From Calliopsis andreniformis (taxonomy: Eukaryota > Arthropoda > Insecta > Hymenoptera > Andrenidae), in NCBI RefSeq assembly GCF_051401765.1, contig NW_027480546.1, forward strand, positions 496,001 through 560,000: a stretch of 64,000 bases of DNA. Direction: 5' to 3'. Shown here one piece after another: positions 12,478-28,213 of the stretch. Made by a program: the position numbers and the translations under genes. Below the pieces are notes generated by a model. It was not told the DNA's origin. It did no database searches and saw nothing but the letters and a program-made list of their open reading frames with translations. How positions within the stretch are numbered: the first letter of the stretch is position 1; each line of letters opens with the position of its first letter.

Positions 12478-14303
12478 AATGGTGATCATAATAATCATAC
12501 TAGCAACCATAATGATCATGGTAATCATCATAATAAACAGAATAGTCATGGAAATAATCTTAATAATCATTATTATTAACGTAATACCATAATAATCTTA
12601 ATGATGACCATAATATAAATCATAATTATACCTAGACATATAATAATCAGAATAATTATAATAATAAGCATAATAAGCTTTGAAATAATCATAATAAACT
12701 TCATACTAGCCATAATAACCATAATAATCATAATAACTAGAGTAATCATAATAGTCATAATAATCGCAATAACCATAATGATTTTAATGATGATCATTAT
12801 ATTCATCATAATTATACCAAGATCCATAATAATCATAGTAACCATAATAATAAACATAATAGGCTTTGAAATAATCATAATAAACGTTATACTAGCCATA
12901 GAAGCCATAATAATCATAATAACCATAATCATCATAATAATTATATTAATAACCATAATAAGCTTGGAAATAATCATCATAAGCATTATACTAGCCATAA
13001 TAATCATAATAATCATAATAACTATAATAATCATAATAGTCATAATAATAACCATAATAAACTTGGAAATAATCATATTTATCATTATAATAGCAATAAT
13101 AACCATAAATATCATAATAGCCATAATAATCTGAATGTTGATCATAATAATCATACTAACAGCCATAATAATCATAGTGATCATCATAATAACTACAATA
13201 ATCATAATAATCGTAATAGTAATGTTATTAAGCATAGCAATAATCCCAATAATCATAGAAACCATAATAATCTTAAAGATGATCATAATATCCATGATAA
13301 TTATACCAAGATCCGTAATAATCATAATAATCATAATAATAACCATAACAGGTTCGGAAATAATCATAATATACATTATACTACCCCTAACGACTATAAT
13401 AGTCATAATAGCCATAATAATCATAATAGTCGTAATAATAACAATAATGAACTTGGAAATAATCGTAATAATCATTATAATAGCCATAATAGCAATAAAA
13501 ATCACAATAGCCGTAATAATCTGAATGGTGGTCATAATAATCATACTAACAATCATAATGATCATAGTAATCATCATAATAAACAGAATAGGCATGGAAA
13601 TAATCTTAATAATCATTATGATTATCGTAATAACCATAATCATCGTAATAACCATAATGATCTTAATGATGACCATAATATTCATCATAATTATACCAAG
13701 ATCCATAATAATCATAGTAACCGTAATAATAAACCTAATAAGTTTTGAAATAATCATAATAACCGTTATACTAGCCATAGTAACCATAATAATCATAATA
13801 ACTATAATAATCATAATAGTCATAATAATAGCCGTAATAAACTTGGAAATAATCATATTTATCAGTATAATAGCAATAATAACCATAAAAATCATAATAG
13901 CCGTAATAATCTGAATGTTGATCCTAATAATCATACTAACAACCATAATAATCATAGTGACCACCATAATAACTACAATAATCATAATAATCGTAATTGT
14001 AATGTTAATAAGCATAGCAATAATCACAATAATCATAGTAACCATAATAATCTTAATGATGATCATAATATCCATGATAATTATACCAAGATCCGTAATA
14101 ATCATAATAATCATAATAATAACCATAATGGGTTCGGACATAACCATAATATACATTATACTAGCCATAACAACCATAATAGTCATAATAGCCATAATAA
14201 TCATAATAGTCGTAATAATAACAATAATGAACTTGGAAATAATCGTAATAATCATTATAGTAGTCATAATAGCCATAAAAATCACAATAGCCATAATAAT
14301 CAG
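12478..14303. repeat. Super-unit 1 (1826 bp), begins with the -1 junction
   Basis: Monomers start at 12478 (long B, 656 bp), 13134 (A2), 13524 (B) and 13914 (A1). The long B contains gtaataccat at 12581, one base shorter than the usual gtaataaccat, followed by aataatctt and an ataatataaatcat variant. This combined landmark recurs at 14407, 24745, 30552 and 34994 and defines the super-units. Confidence 0.9.
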
Positions 14304-16129
14304 AATGGTGATCATAGTAATCATACTAGCAACCATAATGATCATGGTAATCATCATAATAAACAGAATAGTCATGGAAATAATCTTAATAATCATTATT
14401 ATTAACGTAATACCATAATAATCTTAATGATGACCATGATATAAATCATACTTTTACCTAGACATATAATAATCAGAATAATTATAATAATAAGCATAAT
14501 AAGCTTTGAAATAATCATAATAAACTTCATACTAGCCATAATAACCATAATAATCATAATAACTAGAGTAATCATAATAGTCATAATAATCGCAATAACC
14601 ATAATGATTTTAATGATGATCATTATATTCATCATAATTATACCAAGATCCATAATAATCATAGTAACCATAATAATAAACATAATAGGCTTTGAAATAA
14701 TCATAATAAACGTTATACTAGCCATAGAAGCCATAATAATCATAATAACCATAATCATCATAATAATTATATTAATAACCATAATAAGCTTGGAAATAAT
14801 CATCATAAGCATTATACTAGCCATAATAATCATAATAATCATAATAACTATAATAATCATAATAGTCATAATAATAACCATAATAAACTTGGAAATAATC
14901 ATATTTATCATTATAATAGCAATAATAACCATAAATATCATAATAGCCATAATAATCTGAATGTTGATCATAATAATCATACTAACAGCCATAATAATCA
15001 TAGTGATCATCATAATAACTACAATAATCATAATAATCGTAATAGTAATGTTATTAAGCATAGCAATAATCCCAATAATCATAGAAACCATAATAATCTT
15101 AAAGATGATCATAATATCCATGATAATTATACCAAGATCCGTAATAATCATAATAATCATAATAATAACCATAACAGGTTCGGAAATAATCATAATATAC
15201 ATTATACTACCCCTAACGACTATAATAGTCATAATAGCCATAATAATCATAATAGTCGTAATAATAACAATAATGAACTTGGAAATAATCGTAATAATCA
15301 TTATAATAGCCATAATAGCAATAAAAATCACAATAGCCATAATAATCTGAATGGTGGTCATAATACTCATACTAACAATCATAATGATCATAGTAATCTT
15401 CATAATAAACGGAATAGGCATGGAAATAATCTTAATAATCATTATGATTATCGTAATAACCATAATCATCGTAATAACCATAATGATCTTAATGATGACC
15501 ATAATATTCATCATAATTGTACCAAGATCCAAAATAATCATAGTAACCGTAATAATAAACATAATAAGTTTTGAAATAATCATAATAACCGTTATACTAG
15601 CCATAGTAACCATAATAATCATAATAACTATAATAATCATAATAGTCATAATAATAGCCGTAATAAACTTGGAAATAATCATATTTATCAGTATAATAGC
15701 AATAATAACCATAAAAATCATAATAGCCGTAATAATCTGAATGTTGATCCTAATAATCATACTAACAACCATAATAATCATAGTGACCACCATAATAACT
15801 ACAATAATCATAATAATCGTAATTGTAATGTTAATAAGCATAGCAATATTCACAATAATCATAGTAACCATAATAATCTTAATGATGATCATAATATCCA
15901 TGATAATTATACCAAGATCCGTAATAATCATAATAATCATAATAATAACCATAATGGGTTCGGAAATAATCATAATATACATTATACTATCCATAACAAC
16001 CGTAATAGTCATAATAGCCATAATAATCATAATAGTCGTAATAATAACAATAATGAACTAGGAAATAATCGTAATAATCATTATAATAGTCATAATAGCC
16101 ATAAAAATCACAATAGCCATCATAATCAG
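14304..16129. repeat. Super-unit 2, first part: long B (656) + A2 + B + A3
   Basis: Monomers start at 14304, 14960, 15350 and 15740. The long B is nearly the same as 12478-13133 (offset 1826) but has atactttta in place of ataattata after the junction. That variant is shared with the copy at 24642. The last monomer is A3 (gaactagg near 16056) with a tatccataacaaccg patch shared with 6556 and 26078. Confidence 0.9.
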
Positions 16130-17947
16130 AATGGTGATCATAATAATCATACTAACAAACATAATGATCATAGTAATCATCAGAATAAACAGAATAGTCA
16201 TGGAAATAATCTTAGTAACCGTTATTATTAACGTAATAACCATAATGATCTCAATGATGACCATAATATTCATCATAATTATACTAAGACAAATAATAAT
16301 CAGAGTAATCATAATAATAAACATAATAAGCTTTGAAATAATCATAATAACCTTTATACTAGCCATAATAACCATAATAATCATAATAACTAGAATAATC
16401 ATAATAGTCATAATAATCGCAATAACCATAATGATCTTAATGATGATCATGATATTCATCATAATTAAACCAAGATACATAATAAGCATAGTAACCATAA
16501 TAATATACATAAAAAGCTTTGAAATAATCATAATAACCGTTATACTAGCCATAGTAACCATAATAATCATAATAACCATAATAATCTTAATGATTATAGT
16601 ATTAACCATAATAAGCTTGGAAATAACCATAATAAGCATTATACTAGCCATAATAATCATAATAACTATAATAATCATAGTAGTCATAATAATAACCATA
16701 ATAAACTTGGAAATAGTCATATTTAACATTATAATAGCAATAATAGCCATAAAAATCATAATAGCCATAATAACCTGAATGTTGATCATAATAATCATAC
16801 TAACAGCCATAATAGTCATAGTGATCATCATAATAACTACAATAATAATAATAATCGTAATTGTAATGTTAATAAGCATAACAATAATCACAGTAATCAT
16901 AGTAACCATAATAATCTTAATGATGATCATAATATCCTTGATAATTATACCAAGATCCGTAATAATCATAATAATCATAATAATAACCATAATGGGTTCG
17001 GACATAACCATAATATACATTATACTAGCCATAACAACCATAATAGTCATAATAGCCATAATAATCATAATAGTCGTAATAATAACAATAATGAACTTGG
17101 AAATAATCGTAATAATCATTATAGTAGTCATAATAGCCATAAAAATCACAATAGCCATAATAATCAGAATGGTGATCATAATAATCATACTAGCAACCAT
17201 AATGATCATGGTAATCATCATAATAAACAGAATAGTCATGGAAATAATCTTAATAATCATTATGATTATCGTAATGACCATAATCATCGAAATAAACATA
17301 ATGATCTTAATGATGAACATAATATTCATCATAATTATACCAAGATCCATAATAATCATAGTAACCATAACAATAAACATAATAAGCTTTGAAATAATCA
17401 TAATAACCGTTATACCAGCCATAGTAACCATAATAACCATAATAACTATAATAATCATAATAGTCATAACAATAACAGTAATAAACTTGGAAATAATCAT
17501 ATTTATCAGTATAATAGCAATAATAACCATAAAAATCATAATAGCCATAATAATCTGAATGTTGATCCTAATAATCATACTAACAACCATAATAATCATA
17601 GTGATCATCATAATAACTACAATAATCATCATAATCGTAATTGTAATGTTAATAAGCATAGCAATAATCACAATAATCATAGTAACCATAATAATCTTAA
17701 TGATGATCATAATATCCATGATAATTATACCAAGATCCGTAATAATCATAATAATCATAATAATAACCATAATGGGTTCGGAGATAATCATAATATACAT
17801 TATACTAGCCATAACAACCATAATAGTCATAATAGCCATAATAATCATAATAGTCGTAATAATAACAATAATGAACTAGGAAATAATCGTAATAATCATT
17901 ATAATAGTCATAATAGCCATAAAAATCACAATAGCCATAATAATCAG
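16130..17947. repeat. Super-unit 2, second part: long B (648) + A1 + B + A3
   Basis: Monomers start at 16130, 16778, 17168 and 17558. The head has lost 18 bp relative to 6946 (the segment around aatcagcataataacc is missing near 16235). The remainder follows the same order as 6946-8781. Confidence 0.87.
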
Positions 17948-20900
17948 AATGGTGATCATAATAATCATACTAACAACCATAATGATCATAGTGATCATCA
18001 TAATAACTACAATAATCATAATAATCGTAATTGTAATATTAATAAGCTTAGCAATAATCACAATAATCATAGTAACCATAATAATCTTAATGATGATCAT
18101 AATATTCATGATAATTACATCAAGATCCGTAATAATCATAATAATCATAATAATAACCATAATGGGTTTGGAAATAATCATAATATACATTATACTAGCC
18201 ATAACAACCATAATAGTCATAATAGCCATAATAATCATAATAGTCGTAGTAATAACAATAATGAACTTGGAAATAATCGTAATAATCATTATAATAGCCA
18301 TAATAGCCATAAAAATCACAATAGCCATAATAATCTGAAAGGTGATCATAATAATCATACTAACAACCATAATGATCATAGTAATCATCATAATAAACAG
18401 AATAGTCATGGAAATAATCTTAATAATCATTATGATTATCGTAATAACCATAATCATCGTAATAACCATAATGATCTTAATGATGACCATAATATTCATC
18501 ATAATTATACCAAGATCCATAATAATCATAGTAACCGTAATAATAAACATAATAAGCTTTGAAATAATCATAATAACCTTAATACTAGCCATAATAACCA
18601 TAATAATCATAATAACTAGAGTAATCATAATAGTCATAATAATCGCAATAACCATAATGATCTTAATGATGATCATTATATTCATCATAATTATACCAAG
18701 ATCCATAATAATCATAGTAACCATAATAATAAACATAATAAGCTTTGAAAGAATCATAATAACCGTTATACTAGCCATAGTAGCCATAATAATCATAATA
18801 ACCATACTCATCATAATAATTATAATAATAACCATAATAAGCTTGGAAATAATCATAATAAGCATTATACTAGCCATAATAATCATAATAATCATAATAA
18901 CTATAATAATCATAATAGTCATAATAATAACCATAATAAACTTGGAAATATTCATATTTATCATTATAATAGCAATAATAACCATAAAAATCATAATAGC
19001 CATAATAATCTCAATGTTGATCATAATCATCATACTAACAGCCATAATAATCATAGTGATCATCATAATAACTACACTAATGATAATGATCGTAATTGTA
19101 ATGTTAATAAGCATAGCAATAATCACAATAATCATAGAAACCATAATAATCTTAATGACGATCATAATATCCATGATAATTATACCAAGATCCGTAATAA
19201 TCATAATAATGATAATAATAACCATAATAGGTTCGGAAATAATCATAATATACATTATACTACCCCTTACAACTATAATAGTCATAATAGCCATAATAAT
19301 CATAATAGTCGTAATAATAACAATAATGAACTTGGAAGTAATCGTAATAATCATTATAATAGACATACTAGCCATAAAAATCACAATAGCCATAATAATC
19401 TGAAAGGTGATCATAATAATCATACTAACAACCATAATGATCATAGTAATCATCATAATAAACAGAATAGTCATGGAAATAATCTTAATAATCATTATGA
19501 TTATCGTAATAACCATAATCATCGTAATAACCATAATGATCTTAATGATGACCATAATATTCATCATAATTATACCAAGATCCATAATAATCATAGTAAC
19601 CGTAATAATAAACATAATAAGCTTTGAAATAATCATAATAACCTTAATACTAGCCATAATAACCATAATAATCATAATAACTAGAGTAATCATAATAGTC
19701 ATAATAATCGCAATAACCATAATGATCTTAATGATGATCATTATATTCATCATAATTATACCAAGATCCATAATAATCATAGTAACCATAATAATAAACA
19801 TAATAAGCTTTGAAAGAATCATAATAACCGTTATACTAGCCATAGTAGCCATAATAATCATAATAACCATACTCATCATATTAATTATAATAATAACCAT
19901 AATAAGCTTGGAAATAATCATAATAAGCATTATACTAGCCATAATAATCATAATAATCATAATAACTATAATAATCATAATAGTCATAATAATAACCATA
20001 ATAAACTTGGAAATATTCATATTTATCATTATAATAGCAATAATAACCATAAAAATCATAATAGCCATAATAATCTCAATGTTGATCATAATCATCATAC
20101 TAACAGCCATAATAATCATAGTGATCATCATAATAACTACACTAATGATAATGATCGTAATTGTAATGTTAATAAGCATAGCAATAATCACAATAATCAT
20201 AGAAACCATAATAATCTTAATGATGATCATAATATCCATGATAATTATACCAAGATCCGTAATAATCATAATAATGATAATAATAACCATAATAGGTTCG
20301 GAAATAATCATAATATACATTATACTACCCCTTACAACTATAATAGTCATAATAGCCATAATAATCATAATAGTCGTAATAATAACAATAATGAACTTGG
20401 AAGTAATCGTAATAATCATTATAATAGACATACTAGCCATAAAAATCACAATAGCCATAATAATCTGAAAGGTGATCATAATAATCATACTAACAACCAT
20501 AATGATCATAGTAATCATCATAATAAACAGAATAGTCATGGAAATAATCTTAATAATCATTATGATTATCGTAATAACCATAATCATCGTAATAACCATA
20601 ATGATCTTAATGATGACCATAATATTCATCATAATTATACTAAGACAAATAATAATCAGAGTAATCATAATAATAAACATAATAAGCTTTGAAATAATCA
20701 CAATAACCGTTATACTAGCCATAGTAACCATAATAATCATAATAACTATAATAATCATAATAGTCATAATAATAACCGTAATAAACTTGGAAATAATCAT
20801 ATTTATCAGTATAATTGTAATAATAACCATAAAAATCATAATAGCCATAATAATCTGAATGTTGATCCTAATAATCATACTAACAACCATAATAATCATA

Positions 20901-22027
20901 GTGATCATCATAATAACTACAATAATCATAATAATCGTAATTGTAATGTTAATAAGCATAGCAATAATCACAATATTCAGAGTAACCATAATAATTTTAA
21001 TGATGATCATAATATCCATGATAATTATACCAAGATCCGTAATAATCATAATAATCATAATAATAACCGTAATGGGTTCGGAAATAATCATAATATACAT
21101 TATACTAGCCATAACAACCATAATAGTTATAATAGCCATAATAATCATAATAGTCGTAATAATAACAATAATGAACTTGGAAATAATCGTAATAATCATT
21201 ATAGTAGTCATAACAGCCATAAAAATCACAATAGCCATAATAAGCAGAATGGTGATCATAATAATCATACTAGCAACCATAATGATCATGGTAATCATCA
21301 TAATAAACAGAATAGTCATGGAAATAATGTTAATAATCACTGTGATTATCGTAATAACCATAATCATCGTAATATCCATAATGATCTTAATGATGACCAT
21401 AATATTCATCATAATTATACCAAGATCCATAATAATCATAGTAACCGTAATAATAAACATAATAAGTTTTGAAATAATCATAATAACCGTTATACTAGCC
21501 ATAGTAACCATAATAATCATAATAACTATAATAATCATAATAGTCATAATAATAGCCGTAATAAACTTGGAAATAATCATATTTATCAGTATAATAGCAA
21601 TAATAACCATAAAAATCATAATAGCCGTAATAATGTGAATGTTGTTCCTAATAATCATACTAACAACCATAATAATCATAGTGACCACCATAATAACTAC
21701 AATAATCATAATAATCGTAATTGTAATGTTAATAAGCATAGCAATAATCACAATAATCATAGTAACCATAATAATCTTAATGATGATCATAATATCCATG
21801 ATAATTATACCAAGATCCGTAATAATCATAATAATCATAATAATAACCATAATGGGTTCGGAGATAATCATAATATACATTATACTAGCCATAACAACCA
21901 TAATAGTCATAATAGCCATAATAATCATAATAGTCGTGATAATAACAATAATGAACTAGGAAATAATCGTAATAATCATTATAATAGTCATAATAGCCAT
22001 AAAAATCACAATAGCCATAATAATCAG
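17948..22027. repeat. Super-unit 2, third part, containing a 1065-bp tandem duplication
   Basis: Monomers start at 17948 (A-prime, gggtttgg), 18338 (long B, 675), 19013 (A2), 19403 (long B, 675), 20078 (A2), 20468 (B), 20858 (A1-f), 21248 (B) and 21638 (A3). The pair 18338-19402 and 19403-20467 is a tandem duplication with very few differences, for example aatgacg versus aatgatg near 19155/20220 and catcataataat versus catcatattaat near 18810/19875. The related segment 28214-30448 has only one copy. Confidence 0.9.
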
Positions 22028-24641
22028 AATGGTGATCATAATAATCATACTAACAACCATAATGATCATAGTAATCATCATAATAAACAGAATAGTCATG
22101 GAAATAATCTAAATAACCGTTATTATTAACGTAATAACCATAATCACCTTAATAACCATAATGATCTCAATGATGACCATAATATTCATCATAATTATAC
22201 TAAGACAAATAATAATCAGAGTAATCATAATAATAAACATAATAAGCTTTGAAATAATCATAATAGCCTTTATACTAGCCATAATAACCATAATAATTAT
22301 AATAACTAGAATAATCATAATAGTCAAAATAATCGCAATAACCATAATGATCTTAATGATGACCATGATATTAATCATAATTATACCAAGATCCATAATA
22401 ATCATAGTAACCATAATAATAAACATAATAAGCTTTGAAATAATCATAATAACGTTATACTAGCCATAGTAACCATAATAATCACAATAACCATAATAAT
22501 CATAATAATTATAGTAATAACCGTAATAAGCTTGGAAATAATCATAATAAGCGTTATACTAGCCATAATAATCATAATAACTATAATAATCATAATAGTC
22601 ATAATAATAACCATAATAAACTTGGAAATAGTCATATTTATCATTATAATAGCAATAATAACCATAAAGATCATAATAGCCGTAATAATCTCAATGTTGA
22701 TCATAATCATCATACTGACAGCCATAATAATCATAGTGATCATCATAATAACTACAATAATCATAATAATCGTAATTGTAATGTTAATATGCATAGCATA
22801 ATCACAATAATCATAGTAACCATAATAATCTTAATGATGATCATAATATCCATGATAATTATACCAAGATCCGTAATAATCATAATAATCATAATAATAA
22901 CCATAATGGGTTCGGAGATAATCATAATATACATTATACTAGCCATAACAACCATAATAGTCATAATAGCCGTAATAATCATAATAGTCGTAATAATAAC
23001 AATAATGAACTTGGAAATAATCGTAATAATCATTATAATAGCCATAATAGCAATAAAAATCACAATAGCCGTAATAATCTGAATGGTGGTCATAATAATC
23101 ATACTAACAATCATAATGATCATAGTAATCATCATAATAAACAGAATAGGCATGGAAATAATCTTAATAATCATTATGATTATCGTAATAACCATAATCA
23201 TCGTAATAACCATAATGATCTTAATGATGACCATAATATTCATCATAATTATACCAAGATCCATAATAATCATAGTAACCGTAATAATAAACATAATAAG
23301 TTTTGAAATAATCATAATAACCGTTATACTAGCCATAGTAACCATAATAATCATAATAACTATAATAATCATAATAGTCATAATAATAACCGTAGTAAAC
23401 TTGGAAATAATCATATTTATCAGTATAATAGCAATAATAACCATAAAAATCATAATAGCCATAATAATCTGAATGTTGATCCTAATAATCATACTAACAA
23501 CCATAATAACCATAGTGATCATCATAATAACTACAATAATCATAATAATCGTAATTGTAATGTTAATAAGCATAGCAATAATCACAATAATAATAGTAAC
23601 CATAATAATCCTAAGGATGATCATAATATCCACGATAATTATACCAAGATCCGTGATAATCTTAATAATCATAATAATAACCCTACTGTGTTCGGAAATA
23701 ATCATAATATACTTTATACTAGCCATAACAACCATAATAGTCATAATAGCCATAATAATCATAATAGTCGTAATAATAACCATAATGATCTTGGAAATAA
23801 TCGTAATAATCATTACAATAGCCATAATAGACATAAAAATCACAGTAGCCATAGTAATCTGAAAGGTGGTCATAATAATCATACTAACAATCATAATGAT
23901 CATAGTAATCATCATAATAAACAGAATAGGCATGGAAATAATCTTAATAATCATTATGATTATCGTAATAACCATAATCATCGTAATAACCATAATGATC
24001 TTAATGATGACCATAATATTCATCATAATTATACCAAGATCCATAATAATCATAGTAACCGTAATAATAAACATAATAAGTTTTGAAATAATCATAATAA
24101 CCGTTATACTAGCCATAGTAACCATAATAATCATAATAACTATAATAATCATAATAGTCATAATAATAGCCGTAATAAACTTGGAAATAATCATATTTAT
24201 CAGTATAATAGCAATAATAACCATAAAAATCATAATAGCCGTAATAATCTGAATGTTGATCCTAATAATCATACTAACAACCATAATAATCATAGTGACC
24301 ACCATAATAACTACAATAATCATAATAATCGTAATTGTAATGTTAATAAGCATAGCAATAATCACAATAATCATAGTAACCATAATAATCTTAATGATGA
24401 TCAAAATATCCATGATAATTATACCAAGATCCGTAATAATCATAATAATCATAATAATAACCATAATGGGTTCGGACATAACCATAATATACATTATACT
24501 AGCCATAACAACCATAATAGTCATAATAGCCATAATAATCATAATAGTCGTAATAATAACAATAATGAACTTGGAAATAATCGTAATAATCATTATAGTA
24601 GTCATAATAGCCATAAAAATCACAATAGCCATAATAATCAG
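22028..24641. repeat. Super-unit 2, last part, with two private -1 deletions
   Basis: Monomers start at 22028 (long B, 665), 22693 (A, 389), 23082 (B), 23472 (A, gtgttcgg), 23862 (B) and 24252 (A1). Two single-base losses are visible against sister copies: aataacgttat near 22450 (sisters aataaccgttat) and atagcataatc near 22793 (sisters atagcaataatc at 33822 and 39044). The long B head (aatctaaataaccg near 22107) is shared with 33055 and 38277. Confidence 0.9.
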
Positions 24642-26467
24642 AATGGTGATCATAGTAATCATACTAGCAACCATAATGATCATGGTAATCATCATAATAA
24701 ACAGAATAGTCATGGAAATAATCTTAATAATCATTATTATTAACGTAATACCATAATAATCTTAATGATGACCATAATATAAATCATACTTTTACCTAGA
24801 CATATAATAATCAGAATAATTATAATAATAAGCATAATAAGCTTTGAAATAATCATAATAAACTTCATACTAGCCATAATAACCATAATAATCATAATAA
24901 CTAGAGTAATCATAATAGTCATAATAATCGCAATAACCATAATGATTTTAATGATGATCATTATATTCATCATAATTATACCAAGATCCATAATAATCAT
25001 AGTAACCATAATAATAAACATAATAGGCTTTGAAATAATCATAATAAACGTTATACTAGCCATAGAAGCCATAATAATCATAATAACCATAATCATCATA
25101 ATAATTATATTAATAACCATAATAAGCTTGGAAATAATCATCATAAGCATTATACTAGCCATAATAATCATAATAATCATAATAACTATAATAATCATAA
25201 TAGTCATAATAATAACCATAATAAACTTGGAAATAATCATATTTATCATTATAATAGCAATAATAACCGTAAATATCATAATAGCCATAATAATCTGAAT
25301 GTTGATCATAATAATCATACTAACAGCCATAATAATCATAGTGATCATCATAATAACTACAATAATCATAATAATCGTAATAGTAATGTTATTAAGCATA
25401 GCAATAATCCCAATAATTATAGAAACCATAATAATCTTAAAGATGATCATAATATCCATGATAATTATATCAAGATCCGTAATAATCATAATAATCATAA
25501 TAATAACCATAACAGGTTCGGAAATAATCATAATATACATTATACTACCCCTAACGACTATAATAGTCATAATAGCCATAATAATCATAATAGTCGTAAT
25601 AATAACAATAATGAACTTGGGAATAATCGTAATAATCATTATAATAGCCATAATAGCAATAAAAATCACAATAGCCGTAATAATCTGAATGGTGGTCATA
25701 ATAATCATACTAACAATCATAATGATCATAGTAATCATCATAATAAACAGAATAGGCATGGAAATAATCTTAATAATCATTATGATTATCGTAATAACCA
25801 TAATCATCGTAATAACCATAATGATCTTAATGATGACCATAATATTCATCATAATTGTACCAAGATCCAAAATATTCATAGTAACCGTAATAATAAACAT
25901 AATAAGTTTTGAAATAATCATAATAACCGTTATACTAGCCATAGTAACCATAATAATCATAATAACTATAATAATCATAATAGTCATAATAATAGCCGTA
26001 ATAAACTTGGAAATAATCATATTTATCAGTATAATAGCAATAATAACCATAAAAATCATAATAGCCGTAATAATCTGAATGTTGATCCTAATAATCATAC
26101 TAACAACCATAATAATCATAGTGACCACCATAATAACTACAATAATCATAATAATCGTAATTGTAATGTTAATAAGCATAGCAATATTCACAATAATCAT
26201 AGTAACCATAATAATCTTAATGATGATCATAATATCCATGATAATTATACCAAGATCCGTAATAATCATAATAATCATAGTAATAACCATAATGGGTTCG
26301 GAAATAATCATAATATACATTATACTATCCATAACAACCGTAATAGTCATAATAGCCATAATAATCATAATAGTCGTAATAATAACAATAATGAACTAGG
26401 AAATAATCGTAATAATCATTATAATAGTCATAATAGCCATAAAAATCACAATAGCCATAATAATCAG
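24642..26467. repeat. Super-unit 3, first part (copy of 14304-16129)
   Basis: Monomers start at 24642 (long B, 656), 25298 (A2), 25688 (B) and 26078 (A3). It is colinear with 14304-16129 at offset 10338 with only scattered substitutions, so a segment of more than 10 kb was amplified. Confidence 0.92.
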
Positions 26468-28213
26468 AATGGTGATCATAATAATCATACTAACAAACAT
26501 AATGATCATAGTAATCATCAGAATAAACAGAATAGTCATGGAAATAATCTTAGTAACCGTTATTATTAACGTAATAACCATAATCAGCATAATAACCATA
26601 ATGATCTCAATGATGACCATAATATTCATCATAATTATACTAAGACAAATAATAATCAGAGTAATCATAATAATAAACATAATAAGCTTTGACATAATCA
26701 TAATAACCTTTATACTAGCCATAATAACCATAATAATCATAATAACTAGAATAATCATAATAGTCGTAATAATCGCAATAACCATAATGATCTTAATGAT
26801 GATCATGATATTCATCATAATTAAACCAAGATCCATAGTAAGCATAGTAACCATAATAATATACATAATAAGCTTTGAAATAATCATAATAACCGTTATA
26901 CTAGCCATAGTAACCATAATAATCATAATAACCATAATAATCTTAATGATTATAGTATTAACCATAATAAGCTTGGAAATAACCATATTTATCATTATAA
27001 TAGCAATAATAACCATAAAGATCATAATAGCCATAATAACCTGAATGTTGATCATAATAATCATACTAACAGCCATAATAGTCATAGTGATCATCATAAT
27101 AACTACAATAATCATAATAATCGTAATTGTAATGTTAATAAGCATAGCAATAATCACAGTAATCATAGTAACCATAATAATCTTAATGATGGTCATAATA
27201 TCCTTGATAATTATACCAAGATCCGTAATAATCATAATAATCATAATAATAACCATAATGGGTTCGGACATAACCATAATATACATTATACTAGCCATAA
27301 CAACCATAATAGTCATAATAGCCATAATAATCATAATAGTCGTAATAATAACAATAATGAACCTGGAAATAATCGTAATAATCATTATAGTAGTCATAAT
27401 AGCCATAAAAATCACAATAGCCATAATAATCAGAATGGTGATCATAATAATCATACTAGCAACCATAATGATCATGGTAATCATCATAATAAACAGAATA
27501 GTCATGGAAATAATCTTAATAATCATTATGATTATCGTAATGACCATAATCATCGAAATAACCATAATGATCTTAATGATGAACATAATATTCATCATAA
27601 TTATACCAAGATCCATAATAATCATAGTAACCATAACAATAAACATAATAAGCTTTGAAATAATCATAATAACCGTTATACCAGCCATAGTAACCATAAT
27701 AACCATAATAACTATAATAATCATAATAGTCATAACAATAACAGTAATAAACTTGGAAATAATCATATTTATCAGTATAATAGCAATAATAACCATAAAA
27801 ATCATAATAGCCATAATAATCTGAATGTTGATCCTAATAATCATACTAACAACCATAATAATCATAGTGATCATCATAATAACTACAATAATCATAATAA
27901 TCGTAATTGTACTGTTAATAAGCATAGCAATAATCACAATAATCATAGTAACCATAATAATCTTAATGATGATCATAATATCCATGATAATTATACCAAG
28001 ATCCGTAATAATCATAATAATCATAATAATAACCATAATGGGTTCGGAGATAATCATAATATACATTATACTAGCCATAACAACCATAATAGTCATAATA
28101 GCCATAATAATCATAATAGTCGTGATAATAACAATAATGAACTAGGAAATAATCGTAATAATCATTATAATAGTCATAATAGCCATAAAAATCACAATAG
28201 CCATAATAATCAG
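26468..28213. repeat. Super-unit 3, second part: long B (576) + A1 + B + A3
   Basis: Monomers start at 26468, 27044, 27434 and 27824. It matches 6946-8781, but the long B has lost one module of about 90 bp between the aagcttggaaataacc and catatttatc stations near 26970. Confidence 0.88.
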
